Assembly: GCA_002383325.1 (NCBI GenBank)
Contig: DFYJ01000114.1
Location: forward strand, 1 to 34,862
Reading direction: 5' to 3'
From: Candidatus Aminicenantes bacterium UBA4085
Lineage (GTDB): Bacteria; Acidobacteriota; Aminicenantia; Aminicenantales; UBA4085
DNA length: 34,862 nucleotides
Shown here: positions 16,880 to 26,084 of the stretch, piece after piece
Layout of the letters: each line of letters starts with the position of its first letter
Numbering within the stretch: position 1 is the first letter of the stretch
Translations under genes and position numbers: made by a program
The notes under the pieces: model-generated
Seen by the model: the letters and a program-made list of their open reading frames with translations, nothing else
What the model was told of the DNA's origin: nothing
The model's database searches: none

Positions 16880-19800
16880 ATGAAAATGCTGAAAAGAGAA
16901 GGGATAGGCGTCATCGCGACAGTTGCGATCCTCTTCGCCGCAGCCGCCGGGACCGTCCAGGCCCAGGAGCTTCCCAAGCCGACCCTATATAACTCGACCA
17001 TCGTCTCCATCGAGCATGTGCCGACGGACGGGACGGCCGTGGAATTCATTAAAGCGAATTTCTCCTTTGGGCTTTATGCCTGGCTGTCGTTCTCCGTGAC
17101 CCACCTGGCCCCGTCGTTGGATTGGTACTCGGACTGGTCGCAGGCTGATGCGGGGATCCAAAGCTTCAAGGACTCTGCCAACGCCTACATCGCGGCGGCT
17201 AAGGCGGCCGGCGTCCGGTTCCACTTGGTCGCCTGTTCGGGCCTGGCCCGCAGCCTCTGGGTCTATACAGCCGCCAAGACGGAGGACATCCGCAACGGCC
17301 AATGGTACAACGACAACAACCTGGCTTCGGCGGAGCAGGCCGGCGCCGGAGATTTCCTGGGCCAGAGCGTCTTCAGCACGTTCTCCCGCTACGCCCTGAA
17401 GCTCCGGCGCAACCTGGCCGCCAAGGGGAGGGCCATGATGGCCTTCCTGAAGCAGAGGTTGGACGAGGAGCCCGACACGCTGGCCGCCGTCAGCGCCTGG
17501 GGCGAGGCCGAGTTCAACTACAAGCGCCTGGCCGAGGGCTTGATCAACGGCTACCCGAAATTCTTCTGCGATTACTCGCCTTTTGCCGTGTTGGAGTTCC
17601 GGGACTGGATCCAGCACGGCGGGCTCTACGATGATGCGGCGGGAACCTATGCCGGGCAGGGGTATTCGGGCGGCGGCGCCAAGTACGCCGGGACCGCCGG
17701 CTTGGCCCAGTTCAACGCCGACTTCGGGCAATCGTTCACGTCGTGGGACCTGAGATACTACAACTGGAGCCTGGCCGACGGCGAGACGGCGGGGGCCATC
17801 CCGGCAGCGGACTATGTCCAGGACGGGATGATGCCGGTGTCCGGAGCCCATTACATCGCGGGCGGCTTCGATCCGCCGCGCGCCGTTCAACCCGGCAATG
17901 TCTTCTGGGATCTCTGGAACATATTCCGAGAGAAGATGGTCCGCAATTTGCTTCTCGACCTGGGCGGCTGGGCCGACGAGGCGGGCATTGATCCCGACCG
18001 CTGGTTCACCCACCAGATTTCGGGGGATTATCTTTTCGGCACGAGCCCGGCCTCCGAGCCGAAGAACGAGCGCTACTACAGCTCGGCTTCGCCGTTCTGG
18101 ACGGCCGATGTCCGCCCGTTCGGATCGGTCGGCACGACGGTCTATGACGTCAAGTTCGACGGCTGGTTTGCCCGCACGTCGCAGAACCTGCTGCCGGCAG
18201 CGGCGGAGCTGGGCGCCCGCTGGGCGATGATGGAGTATGACGCCGAGGCCTATCCACAGGGCTTAGGCATCTCCCAGAGCACGAGCGACGTCATCCTGGC
18301 CCAATACCTGCGGGCATACAGCTATCGGCCGAGCCTGATCAACTTCTGGCGTTGGGTGGATGGAACCGGCGAGAGCCAGATCCAGGGCATGAACAAAGAG
18401 ACGGCCCTGAGGGAGCTCATCCGGCGCATCCGGGACAAGGGCGGCAGCACGAATCTTGCCGTCGTCTACACACCGCCCAAGGTTGTCGGGCTGACGGCCG
18501 AATACGTTCCCATCGACGGCGGCGTGAGAACGCAAGTCGATGGCCTGATCTGGACGGGCGAGACCTGGAAATGGAAGACTTGGGGAGATTTCTCCCGCTT
18601 TAGAGTCTATCGCGGCGGCGAGGCGAATTTCGTCGCCGATGAAGCCCATTATCTGGGCCAGACGAGCGATTACGCCTACCTGGACACGACGGCTCTTGCC
18701 CTCAACCTCTATTATTATCGCTGGCAGGCGGTCAACGCCAACGGCGTCGCCGGGCCCCTTTCCGATGCGGTCGCCATCACGACGGCGACCGGGCCGGTCC
18801 CTGTCTTGACCCTGGATAAAACGTCCCTGACGTTCGGCGCCTCGATCGGCCAATCCAATGTGCCCACGCGGGCGGTCTTGGTCAAGAATGCCGGACCCGA
18901 GGGGACGACGCTCCATTGGACAGCGGCGGGCAGCCAGCCTTGGATCACGGTGGCGCCGGCTTCAGGAACCGGAAACGGAACCATCTCGGTGGGAGTCAAC
19001 CTCACCGGGCTCGGCGCGGGGACCTACCATGGGCAGGTCGTAGTTCAAGATCCGGGCGCCATGGGCTCGCCCCAGTCCGTGGAGATCGAGCTGACGGTCT
19101 ATCCGGCCGGGACGGACGAGCCGCCGTTCGGCCGCTTCGACACGCCGACCGATGGCGCCAATGTCTTCTCCAGCATTCCCGTCACCGGGTGGGCCCTTGA
19201 CGATGTGGGAGTCGCCAAGGTCAAGATCAAGCGCCATCCCGTCGCCACCGACTTGGCCGTGAACATCGGCGCCGACGGGCTGGTCTTCATCGGGGATGCC
19301 TGCTTTGTCCGGGGGACGCGGCCCGACGTAGAGGCCATCTATCCGGAATACCCCCAGTCGGATCGGGCCGGCTGGGGCTATATGCTCTTGACGAACTTCC
19401 TGCCCTACGGCGGCAACGGAACCTTCACCCTGCGGGCCATAGCTGAGGACTCGAGCGGTAACCTCGCGGTCCTGGGCGAAAAGACCATCACGGTGGACAA
19501 TGCCTCCGCGATCAAGCCTTTCGGGGCCATCGATACGCCGACTCAGGGCGGAACCGCCTCCGGCAGCCTTTTCTACAACTTCGGCTGGGCCCTGACGCCG
19601 CCGCCGAACGCCATCCCCTTCGATGGGAGCACGATCTGGGTCTGGGTGGACAGCGTGCCCCTGGCCCATCCCCTCTACAACCAATACCGGGACGACATCG
19701 CCACGCTCTTCCCCGGCTATGCCAACAGCAACGGCGCCGTCGGCGTCTACGAGCTGGACACGGCCCTCTACGAGGATGGCGTCCACAACATCGCCTGGGG

Positions 19801-20224
19801 CGTTCGCGACGATGCCGGCAACGAGGACGGCGTCGGAAGCCGTTTCTTCGAAATCGACAACAGCGGGGGGACGCCCGCGCCCGCGGCCCGGGCCGCCCTG
19901 CTCCCGCAGGGAAGCTGGCGGGGCGCGGCGCTGGAGGATCCGTCCCAGGCCGAGATCACGGTCGAGGAGCTGGGGCGCGTCCGCATCCGCCTGAAAGGCC
20001 CCCGGGGAGCCCGCTTCGTCGGCTGGGCCGTCCATGAGGGCCGGACGCTGCCGATCGGATCGACCTTGCGGCCGGACACGGGAGAGTTCTTTTGGAATCC
20101 CGGACCGGGCTTCCTGGGCGATCATGTCCTCCACTTCGCGGCTGAGGACGGCCAGACCCGCAGTCTGCCGATCCAAGTCACGATTCATATCATTCCCAAG
20201 TCGTACCCGACTCGGGTGCGGTAA
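16880..20224 (+). CDS. Secreted TIM-barrel glycosidase-like protein, paralogue C, with BACON, twin Ig and C-terminal module
   Basis: 1114 aa. Signal peptide: KREGIGVIATVAILFAAAAGTVQAQE. Residues ~30-525 repeat the paralogue A/B barrel: AWGEAEFN (Glu209/Glu211), FCDYSPFAVLEFRDWI, HQISGDYLFGTSP, MEYDAEAYPQG and NFWRWVD. A fibronectin-like stretch follows to ~635. Unlike A and B it continues with BACON (~640-735), two Ig-like units (PFGRFDTP ~748, KPFGAIDTP ~878) and a final domain with LPIGSTLRPDTGEFFW and PGPGFLG. That tail is the same as in the proteins at 73 and 20250. Inference: barrel plus surface- or glycan-binding tail, so this version may be retained at the cell surface or on the polysaccharide while A and B diffuse. 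The function of the barrel is not proven. Confidence 0.8.
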   Translation: MKMLKREGIGVIATVAILFAAAAGTVQAQELPKPTLYNSTIVSIEHVPTDGTAVEFIKANFSFGLYAWLSFSVTHLAPSLDWYSDWSQADAGIQSFKDSANAYIAAAKAAGVRFHLVACSGLARSLWVYTAAKTEDIRNGQWYNDNNLASAEQAGAGDFLGQSVFSTFSRYALKLRRNLAAKGRAMMAFLKQRLDEEPDTLAAVSAWGEAEFNYKRLAEGLINGYPKFFCDYSPFAVLEFRDWIQHGGLYDDAAGTYAGQGYSGGGAKYAGTAGLAQFNADFGQSFTSWDLRYYNWSLADGETAGAIPAADYVQDGMMPVSGAHYIAGGFDPPRAVQPGNVFWDLWNIFREKMVRNLLLDLGGWADEAGIDPDRWFTHQISGDYLFGTSPASEPKNERYYSSASPFWTADVRPFGSVGTTVYDVKFDGWFARTSQNLLPAAAELGARWAMMEYDAEAYPQGLGISQSTSDVILAQYLRAYSYRPSLINFWRWVDGTGESQIQGMNKETALRELIRRIRDKGGSTNLAVVYTPPKVVGLTAEYVPIDGGVRTQVDGLIWTGETWKWKTWGDFSRFRVYRGGEANFVADEAHYLGQTSDYAYLDTTALALNLYYYRWQAVNANGVAGPLSDAVAITTATGPVPVLTLDKTSLTFGASIGQSNVPTRAVLVKNAGPEGTTLHWTAAGSQPWITVAPASGTGNGTISVGVNLTGLGAGTYHGQVVVQDPGAMGSPQSVEIELTVYPAGTDEPPFGRFDTPTDGANVFSSIPVTGWALDDVGVAKVKIKRHPVATDLAVNIGADGLVFIGDACFVRGTRPDVEAIYPEYPQSDRAGWGYMLLTNFLPYGGNGTFTLRAIAEDSSGNLAVLGEKTITVDNASAIKPFGAIDTPTQGGTASGSLFYNFGWALTPPPNAIPFDGSTIWVWVDSVPLAHPLYNQYRDDIATLFPGYANSNGAVGVYELDTALYEDGVHNIAWGVRDDAGNEDGVGSRFFEIDNSGGTPAPAARAALLPQGSWRGAALEDPSQAEITVEELGRVRIRLKGPRGARFVGWAVHEGRTLPIGSTLRPDTGEFFWNPGPGFLGDHVLHFAAEDGQTRSLPIQVTIHIIPKSYPTRVR
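19123..19857 (+). repeat. Shared twin-Ig module, copy 2
   Basis: Second copy of the module described at 1258. The 24-nt run at 19577-19600 is identical to 1696-1719 and 22812-22835. Boundaries are approximate. Confidence 0.75.
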
Positions 20225-20249
20225 GCTTGCCCTCTGGGGAAAGGCGCTC

Positions 20250-23200
20250 ATGAAACGCTCACTGACGGCTGCGCTTCTCGCACTCGCGGTTCTGGCCGGG
20301 TTCGCCTCGGCCCAGATCACGGTGACCTCACCCGCGGCCCGGACGGACGTCAAGGCCGCCCCCGACTACGCCACCGAGGTCCTGCGCGATCCCTGGGACA
20401 TGAACGAGCGGACCGATTTGGGTTGGAGAATCTTCAACACCGTCGAGCAATATCCGTCCTACCTGGCGAATATCTCCTTTTCCGGAGGGCTCTTTTCGGC
20501 TTTCACCGCCTACACCCCTGGCGGGAGCGAAACCTACTCCGACGTCAACATCACCATCCTGGACTCGGCCTATCCCGGCGCGGTGGCCCTGGGCAAGTAC
20601 GGGTCCAATTACCCCATCGACGCCGACAAGTACACCGTCCTGGCCATCCGGATGTACCTCGATGCGCCGATCCTGGCCTGGCCCCAGGCCCAGCTTTTCT
20701 GGTCGCAAGGCACCATCTACGACGACATCACCGTCTCCAACACCTTCATGGTTTACGGCAACTGGGCCGTCTATCTCATCGACATCCCAGCCCTGGGGGC
20801 GGGCGGGTTGGACAATGCCCCCTGGGCCGGCTTGCTGCGGTCCCTGCGCTTCGACCCCATCGTGGCCAAGGACAAGAATATCAAGATCGACTGGATCCGG
20901 CTGATCCAGAAGAACGCTCTCTACGAGCGGACGGCGACCTGGACAGGCAGCGCCGGAAACGTCGACCTCTACCTGGACAACGACGCGAGCTCGGCCAACG
21001 GGAACCTGGGGCTTCTGGCCTCCAATGTGGCGGGGACGAGCCATACGTTCCTCGTCGGCGGCATGGCCCCCGGCGACTATTACGTTGCGGTCGCTCCGAC
21101 GGGGACGCAGACCTACTCCTATTCGGCCGGGTATTTTCACGTCAACGACGCCCCCATCGTCGCGATCACCAAGCCGTCCGAGGAGGGCAGCGACCAGGAC
21201 TTCATCACGGTCAAGACCGGCAATCCCTGGGACATGGATGCGGCGGGCGACGTCGACTACACCCTGAAGCTGGTCAATCCCCGCTTCACCGTCCTGGACT
21301 ACGAAGACATGGCCGGCCGGTCTTTCGCCGGCAATACGGTCTTCCAAGCGGAGAGCGAGGATGCCGTCCCCGGCAACGTAGGCGACCCGACCGTCTACTT
21401 CCTCCATTACCAGCACCGCGGCGCGACCTACAAGATCGATCCGACCGTTTACCATCGACTGACCTTCAAGATGGGCTTGGCCGGGCCGCACAGCACCAAC
21501 GACGGCTCCGTGGCCCGGGTCATGTGGAAGCGCAGCGACGAGAACTATGAGAACGTCAGCCAGGATATCGTCGTCCGGCACATGGACGGCGTCTGGATCA
21601 TGAACAAATTCTCCTGTGACCTGGCGTCCCTGCCGCTGGAAGACGGCGCGGGGAGCCCCTCGCACTCCGGCTGGACGGGGCTGATCGACACCTTCCGCAT
21701 CGATCCGCATGAATTCTTGACCTCGCGGTCCTTCTTCTTCGACAACGTCCGCATCGCCGCCGACTGGACGGCCGACGCGTCCTTTACCATCCAATGGGCG
21801 GCCCAGGATGCCGACGGCGGGGCCACCGTGGCGCTCTACTATGACACCGATGCCTCGGGATACAACGGGACGCTGATCGCCTCCGGACTGGCGGCCTCGG
21901 CCGGCTCGCACGTCTGGAATACGTCGGGCCTTCCTGAGGGCACCTATTACGTCTATGCCGTGATCACGGACGGAACCAACGAAAACCAGGCCTACAGCAG
22001 CGGCCCCGTCATCATCCGGCACGCGGCCCCGGTCGAATCGCCGACGATCGGATTGTCGAGGACGACGGTCTGGCTGGGGGCCACCCAGAACGGGACGGCG
22101 ACCGAAAGCGACAAGATTCTGGTGACCAACACGGGTCAGGGCGCCCTGAGCTGGCAGGCCGTGACGGCGCAAAATTGGATCTCGGTGTCGCCCTCAAGCG
22201 GCGGCGACGGGACGCAAGTCGCCATCGGGGCGGCCCGGACCGACCTTCCGCCCGGGTCCTACCAGGGCCAGGTCACGATTCAGGATCCCAACGCGACCAA
22301 CAATCCCCAGATCATCACCGTCGTCCTGTCGATCTATGCTGCCGGCGCGGACGCGGCACCCTTCGGCTCCTTCGATACCCCCGAGGACCAGGCCAACGTC
22401 GCCTCGAGCATCGCGGTGACCGGATGGGCCCTGGACGATATCCAAGTGACCGTGGTCAAGATCAAGCGCGAGCCGGTCGCCTCGGATCCGGCCGGGCTGA
22501 TCGGGCTGGACGGGCTGGTCTACATCGGTGACGGCGTCTTTGTGGAGGGCTCCCGGCTCGACGTCGTGGGCATCTACCCCAACGCCGTCCGCAACTACAA
22601 GGCCGGCTGGGGCTACATGCTCCTGACCAACTTCCTGCCGAACCGGGGCAACGGAACGGTCGTTCTGCACGCCATTGCCGAGGACACGACGGGGCACAAG
22701 ACGGACCTGGGCCGCAAGACCATCTATGTGGACAACATCAACGCCGTCAAGCCGTTCGGGGCCCTCGACACGCCGACCCAGGGCGGGACCGCCTCGGGAT
22801 CGCTCTTCTACAACTTCGGCTGGGCCCTGACGCCGCTGCCCAACTCCATCCCCACCGACGGCCACACCATCTGGGTCTTCCTGGACGGCGAACCGCTGGG
22901 CCACCCGCTCTACAACCAATACCGGGACGACATCGCCTCCCTCTTCCCCGAGTACTTGAACGCTGGGGGCGCGGTGGGCGTCTACGATCTGGACACGACG
23001 ACCTACGAGAACGGGACGCACAACATCGCCTGGAGCGTCACGGACAATGCCGGCAACATCGACGGCATCGGCAGCCGATTCTTCCAGATCTATAACGGCG
23101 AGAGCCCGGCGCCTTCGCCGACCGGGGACTACCGGTTGGGTGCATCGGCTTTCGCCTATATCGGCCGGGGGCTTCCTTTAGGGCTGTCCGTACGAACAGG

Positions 23201-23540
23201 ATTCGACCTTGCCGCGCCCGCGGTTCCGATCGAAATGAACGAGCGTGCGGAAAGAATCGTCCGGATCGGCGAGCTGGGAAGGGTCGAGCTCTTCTGTGAG
23301 ACGAATCCGGATGCGGCCTTCCCAACCGGCCGATACAAGGCTTTCCGGGTTGTCGGTGGCGAAGTCCGAACCCTCCCGATCGGATCGACCTTCGACGAAG
23401 CCGAGGGGAGGTTCTCCTGGACTCCGGGGCCGGGCTTCCTGGGCGATTTCGAGATCCTCATCCTGAAGGAAGATGCCGTCGGCATCCTCGGATCGGCCCT
23501 GGTCCGGATTCGGATCGAACCGGGGACGAGGCGGCCGTGA
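20250..23540 (+). CDS. Secreted carbohydrate-binding-like protein with duplicated N-terminal unit and shared BACON/Ig tail
   Basis: 1096 aa from ATG 20250, with GGGGAAAGG 4 nt upstream. The frame is open earlier, but the signal peptide MKRSLTAALLALAVLAGFASAQ fixes the start. The N-terminal half is an internal tandem duplication. Each unit opens with a related motif (RDPWDMNERTDL near residue 47, GNPWDMDAAGDV near 325), continues as a beta-rich jelly-roll-like region, and ends in a short Ig-like unit (VDLYLDNDASSANGN..., VALYYDTDASGYNGT...). After ~597 come BACON, two Ig-like units (PFGSFDTP ~703, KPFGALDTP ~833) and the PGPGFLG domain. No catalytic motif is recognised. Inference: an extracellular glycan-binding or structural protein. 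The N-terminal fold assignment (galactose-binding-like) is a guess from pattern only. Confidence 0.75.
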   Translation: MKRSLTAALLALAVLAGFASAQITVTSPAARTDVKAAPDYATEVLRDPWDMNERTDLGWRIFNTVEQYPSYLANISFSGGLFSAFTAYTPGGSETYSDVNITILDSAYPGAVALGKYGSNYPIDADKYTVLAIRMYLDAPILAWPQAQLFWSQGTIYDDITVSNTFMVYGNWAVYLIDIPALGAGGLDNAPWAGLLRSLRFDPIVAKDKNIKIDWIRLIQKNALYERTATWTGSAGNVDLYLDNDASSANGNLGLLASNVAGTSHTFLVGGMAPGDYYVAVAPTGTQTYSYSAGYFHVNDAPIVAITKPSEEGSDQDFITVKTGNPWDMDAAGDVDYTLKLVNPRFTVLDYEDMAGRSFAGNTVFQAESEDAVPGNVGDPTVYFLHYQHRGATYKIDPTVYHRLTFKMGLAGPHSTNDGSVARVMWKRSDENYENVSQDIVVRHMDGVWIMNKFSCDLASLPLEDGAGSPSHSGWTGLIDTFRIDPHEFLTSRSFFFDNVRIAADWTADASFTIQWAAQDADGGATVALYYDTDASGYNGTLIASGLAASAGSHVWNTSGLPEGTYYVYAVITDGTNENQAYSSGPVIIRHAAPVESPTIGLSRTTVWLGATQNGTATESDKILVTNTGQGALSWQAVTAQNWISVSPSSGGDGTQVAIGAARTDLPPGSYQGQVTIQDPNATNNPQIITVVLSIYAAGADAAPFGSFDTPEDQANVASSIAVTGWALDDIQVTVVKIKREPVASDPAGLIGLDGLVYIGDGVFVEGSRLDVVGIYPNAVRNYKAGWGYMLLTNFLPNRGNGTVVLHAIAEDTTGHKTDLGRKTIYVDNINAVKPFGALDTPTQGGTASGSLFYNFGWALTPLPNSIPTDGHTIWVFLDGEPLGHPLYNQYRDDIASLFPEYLNAGGAVGVYDLDTTTYENGTHNIAWSVTDNAGNIDGIGSRFFQIYNGESPAPSPTGDYRLGASAFAYIGRGLPLGLSVRTGFDLAAPAVPIEMNERAERIVRIGELGRVELFCETNPDAAFPTGRYKAFRVVGGEVRTLPIGSTFDEAEGRFSWTPGPGFLGDFEILILKEDAVGILGSALVRIRIEPGTRRP
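22360..23091 (+). repeat. Shared twin-Ig module, copy 3
   Basis: Third copy of the module described at 1258, with the identical 24-nt run at 22812-22835. Boundaries are approximate. Confidence 0.75.
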
Positions 23541-23541
23541 A

Positions 23542-24705
23542 TTGAGAGGCCGGCGGCGGTTCGCGGCGGCCTGGATAGGCTTGACCGTCGTCCTCTCCGC
23601 GATCGCCGGCCCTGCGGCCGCCGGGCAGGGAAAGCCGCCGAAATACGTCTTCTGGCCGATGAAGCGCTTTCCCCTGATTTCCTACCAGGGGCGGATCAAT
23701 GGGATCGGCGCGGCGGCCGGCAACCGCTATTACTTCGTCACTTCCGCCGCCATGGTCCATGCCGTCGATCTCGCCCAGCTTGAAGCCCTCTGGCAATCTG
23801 ATCCCAAGGCCAAGGACCCCAGCTACTCGGTAGCGGCCAATTCCTCGGTCATAGCCTGGCAATTCCAATCCAAAGCGCCGGTTTCCTTCCCTCCGGTCCC
23901 GGCGGGCGACATGCTCGTCGTTGTCGACGATCTGGGAGATGTCACGGGCTTGGATGCCAAGGGCCAGACGGCTTGGATCGCGTCAACAGGGGAGCCACCC
24001 GCGAGCGGGCCGCTTGCGTTGGGAGAGAAGATCCTCATACGCCGCCGGGATGGGCTCTATTCCGTGCTCGAGGTCAAGACGGGCAAAGCCGAAGCGCCGC
24101 TGACCGCCGGAGGGGAGCCCAGCGAATTTGCGTGCGTCTTCGACGAGCAGCTCTATGCCGCGCTCAAAGGCGGAGATATTGTCGTTCTCGGCCCCGACGG
24201 CAAGGAAATGGAGCGGATCAAGAGCGGGGTCGCTTACAAAGGTCCCCTGACCGTTTCCAAGGAAGCCATCCTGGCCGGGAAAGCCGGAGGCTTCGTCGAA
24301 TTCTACGACCGGATCAAGGGCAAGCCGCGCTGGAGCCGACGGCTGGGGGGCGCCTTCCGAAAGCTCGAATTCATGGGCGATGCGCGGGTTTGCGTCATGG
24401 GGGCGAACGACGTCCTCTTCTGCCTTTCCAGCCGTTCGGGCAATCTGATCTGGTGGCGGGGAGGCACGCTTCTGGACATCCCCATGCCCATGTTCTGGCA
24501 GGGCCGCATCGCGGCTACCTTCGCTACCAGGGAGATCTTCGGACTGGTCGATCGCACGGGGGAGCCCCGCTGGCGATTCGACGTCGGGACCAAAATCGTC
24601 GGGGATCTCCACCCTTGGGGCGGGAACATGGCCGTCCATATGTATGACGAGAAGTCCGACCGGGGGTTCTTCCAGCTCATGGGGCCGGCCGCCCCGGATA
24701 AGTAG
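23542..24705 (+). CDS. Secreted PQQ-type beta-propeller protein
   Basis: 387 aa. The start is TTG 23542, 1 nt after the previous stop, because it gives a clean signal peptide: MRGRRRFAAAWIGLTVVLSAIAGPAAA. GAGG at 23528-23531 lies inside the preceding gene. The body shows repeated short beta blades: LVVVDDLGDVTGLDAKGQTAW, LYSVLEVKTGKAEAPL, IVVLGPDGKEMERI, FVEFYDRIKGKPRWSRRL, LFCLSSRSGNLIWWRGG and FGLVDRTGEPRWRFDVG. This is the PQQ_2-like propeller pattern, with G-x-x-x-W near blade ends. No enzyme motif is recognised; such propellers usually bind proteins or ligands, as BamB does. Inference: a periplasmic scaffold for export or for the secreted proteins upstream. It lacks the BACON/Ig module of its neighbours. 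Confidence 0.75.
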   Translation: MRGRRRFAAAWIGLTVVLSAIAGPAAAGQGKPPKYVFWPMKRFPLISYQGRINGIGAAAGNRYYFVTSAAMVHAVDLAQLEALWQSDPKAKDPSYSVAANSSVIAWQFQSKAPVSFPPVPAGDMLVVVDDLGDVTGLDAKGQTAWIASTGEPPASGPLALGEKILIRRRDGLYSVLEVKTGKAEAPLTAGGEPSEFACVFDEQLYAALKGGDIVVLGPDGKEMERIKSGVAYKGPLTVSKEAILAGKAGGFVEFYDRIKGKPRWSRRLGGAFRKLEFMGDARVCVMGANDVLFCLSSRSGNLIWWRGGTLLDIPMPMFWQGRIAATFATREIFGLVDRTGEPRWRFDVGTKIVGDLHPWGGNMAVHMYDEKSDRGFFQLMGPAAPDK

Positions 24706-24800
24706 ACTCAGCTCCGGGCGAAGGCGGGTGGGAGGGGGAACTTCCGCTTTCTCCTGAAGGCCCTATCTAATATACTTCACCGGGAGAGAGCGAAAAGCGC

Positions 24801-26084
24801 ATGCTGGACGGGCCTGCCTGGAAGAGGTTGCTGGGAGGCTACATCTTCGTCTTGACCGGCAACGGCATCGCCGGGCTGATGTCCTTCCTGATCTCCGTGC
24901 TCCTGTCGCGCAAGATGGGGGTCGGGGAGTTCGGCAGCTACGGGCTCTTCTTCACCCTTCTGACCCTGGTCTGGCAGATTCCCGGCTTCATCGACTCGGC
25001 CTACGTCCGCTATGCGAGGGCAGCGGCCCCGGAAGAGGCTGACGATTATCTCCGGGTCAACCTGGCCTTCAAGGCCAGAGCTTGGGTTTGCATCATAGCG
25101 GCGGGGCCTGTTGCGGCCTACGCCCTTTCCCGCTGGCTCTTCCCGGGCAAGGCCTCCTTCGGCCTGCTGCTCATGGCTTTCGCCGGAGGGGCCTTCCTGA
25201 CCTTCCTGGCCTCGGTCCTGGCCAATCTGCAGGCTCGGGAAGCCTACGCGGGTTACTCCCTGGCCAATATTCTTTTCTACGGGCTGGCCCTGGCCGTGCT
25301 CTTTGTCCTGTCGCGGCGGGCGGCGTTGCTGACACCGAAGGCTGCCGCAATTGTCTTTCTGACGGCCGCCGTCCTGACCGGGACGGGCGCCTTTGTCTGG
25401 CTGGCCCGCAAGGCCAGGCCGCTAAGGCTGCTGGGGCCGCTGAATCCGGCCGCCGCTGGGAAGATGCGCTCCCTGGGCCGCTGGATCCTGTGGACGGGAC
25501 TGCTTTTCATCGTCCTGCAGCGGATCGACATGATGATCGTCGGCCACTTTTTCACGGCGGAAGAAGTGGGCGTTTACACGGCGGCCTCGCGGCTGCTGGC
25601 GGCCCTGACCGTCTTCCTCACCGCAGCCATGGCCCTCTATCTGCCCAAGGCCTCGCTGGCGCCCGGCTCGGCCGCGGCCTGGCGGTCCTACAAGCGGGAA
25701 GCCGCGCTCCTGACCGGGATCATCCTCATCATCCTGGCCGGGCTGGTCGCGGCGGCGCCGCTGATGGTCTCGATCTTTTACGGCCAGGCGTACGCAGGCG
25801 CCGCGGCCGCGACCCGGGCCCTCTTCCTGGGGCATATCCCCCAGGCCCTGGCCCTGCCGGTATCCTACCTCCTGTACGGGCTGGAGGATTCGTTCTCGAA
25901 CTTTTTGGCTATGGCCCTGGCCCTGGCAGCCAACCTGGCGGCCAATGTGATCCTGACGCCGCGTCTGGGGGTCACGGGCCCCGGCTGGTCCTTCGGCGTC
26001 GGCTATACGGTCTACCTGATCGCCTGCGTCGGGGCGCTTTATTGGCGGCGGGAGAACCGGGAACGGCTGGAGAGAGTCCGATGA
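24801..26084 (+). CDS. Oligosaccharide flippase (Wzx-like)
   Basis: 427 aa, highly hydrophobic, with about 12 membrane helices. The N-terminus (GYIFVLTGNGIAGLMSFLISVLLSRKMGVGEFGSYGLFFTL) is the standard first two helices of the RfbX/Wzx polysaccharide transporter family; YVRYARAA and the mid-protein LQRIDMMIVGHFFTAEEVGVYTAASRLL are also typical. Role: flips undecaprenyl-linked repeat units across the inner membrane. The 95-nt gap before it contains TAATAT at 24768-24773 with no convincing -35, and GGGAGAG ahead of ATG 24801. The stop overlaps the next ATG (ATGA). It starts the second export route in the window, next to polymerase-like genes. Confidence 0.9.
   Translation: MLDGPAWKRLLGGYIFVLTGNGIAGLMSFLISVLLSRKMGVGEFGSYGLFFTLLTLVWQIPGFIDSAYVRYARAAAPEEADDYLRVNLAFKARAWVCIIAAGPVAAYALSRWLFPGKASFGLLLMAFAGGAFLTFLASVLANLQAREAYAGYSLANILFYGLALAVLFVLSRRAALLTPKAAAIVFLTAAVLTGTGAFVWLARKARPLRLLGPLNPAAAGKMRSLGRWILWTGLLFIVLQRIDMMIVGHFFTAEEVGVYTAASRLLAALTVFLTAAMALYLPKASLAPGSAAAWRSYKREAALLTGIILIILAGLVAAAPLMVSIFYGQAYAGAAAATRALFLGHIPQALALPVSYLLYGLEDSFSNFLAMALALAANLAANVILTPRLGVTGPGWSFGVGYTVYLIACVGALYWRRENRERLERVR

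Noticed and set aside
25082..26080. Upstream extension of the GT4 open frame
   Set aside because: It lies wholly inside the flippase gene in another frame; GT4 homology starts at ATG 26081.
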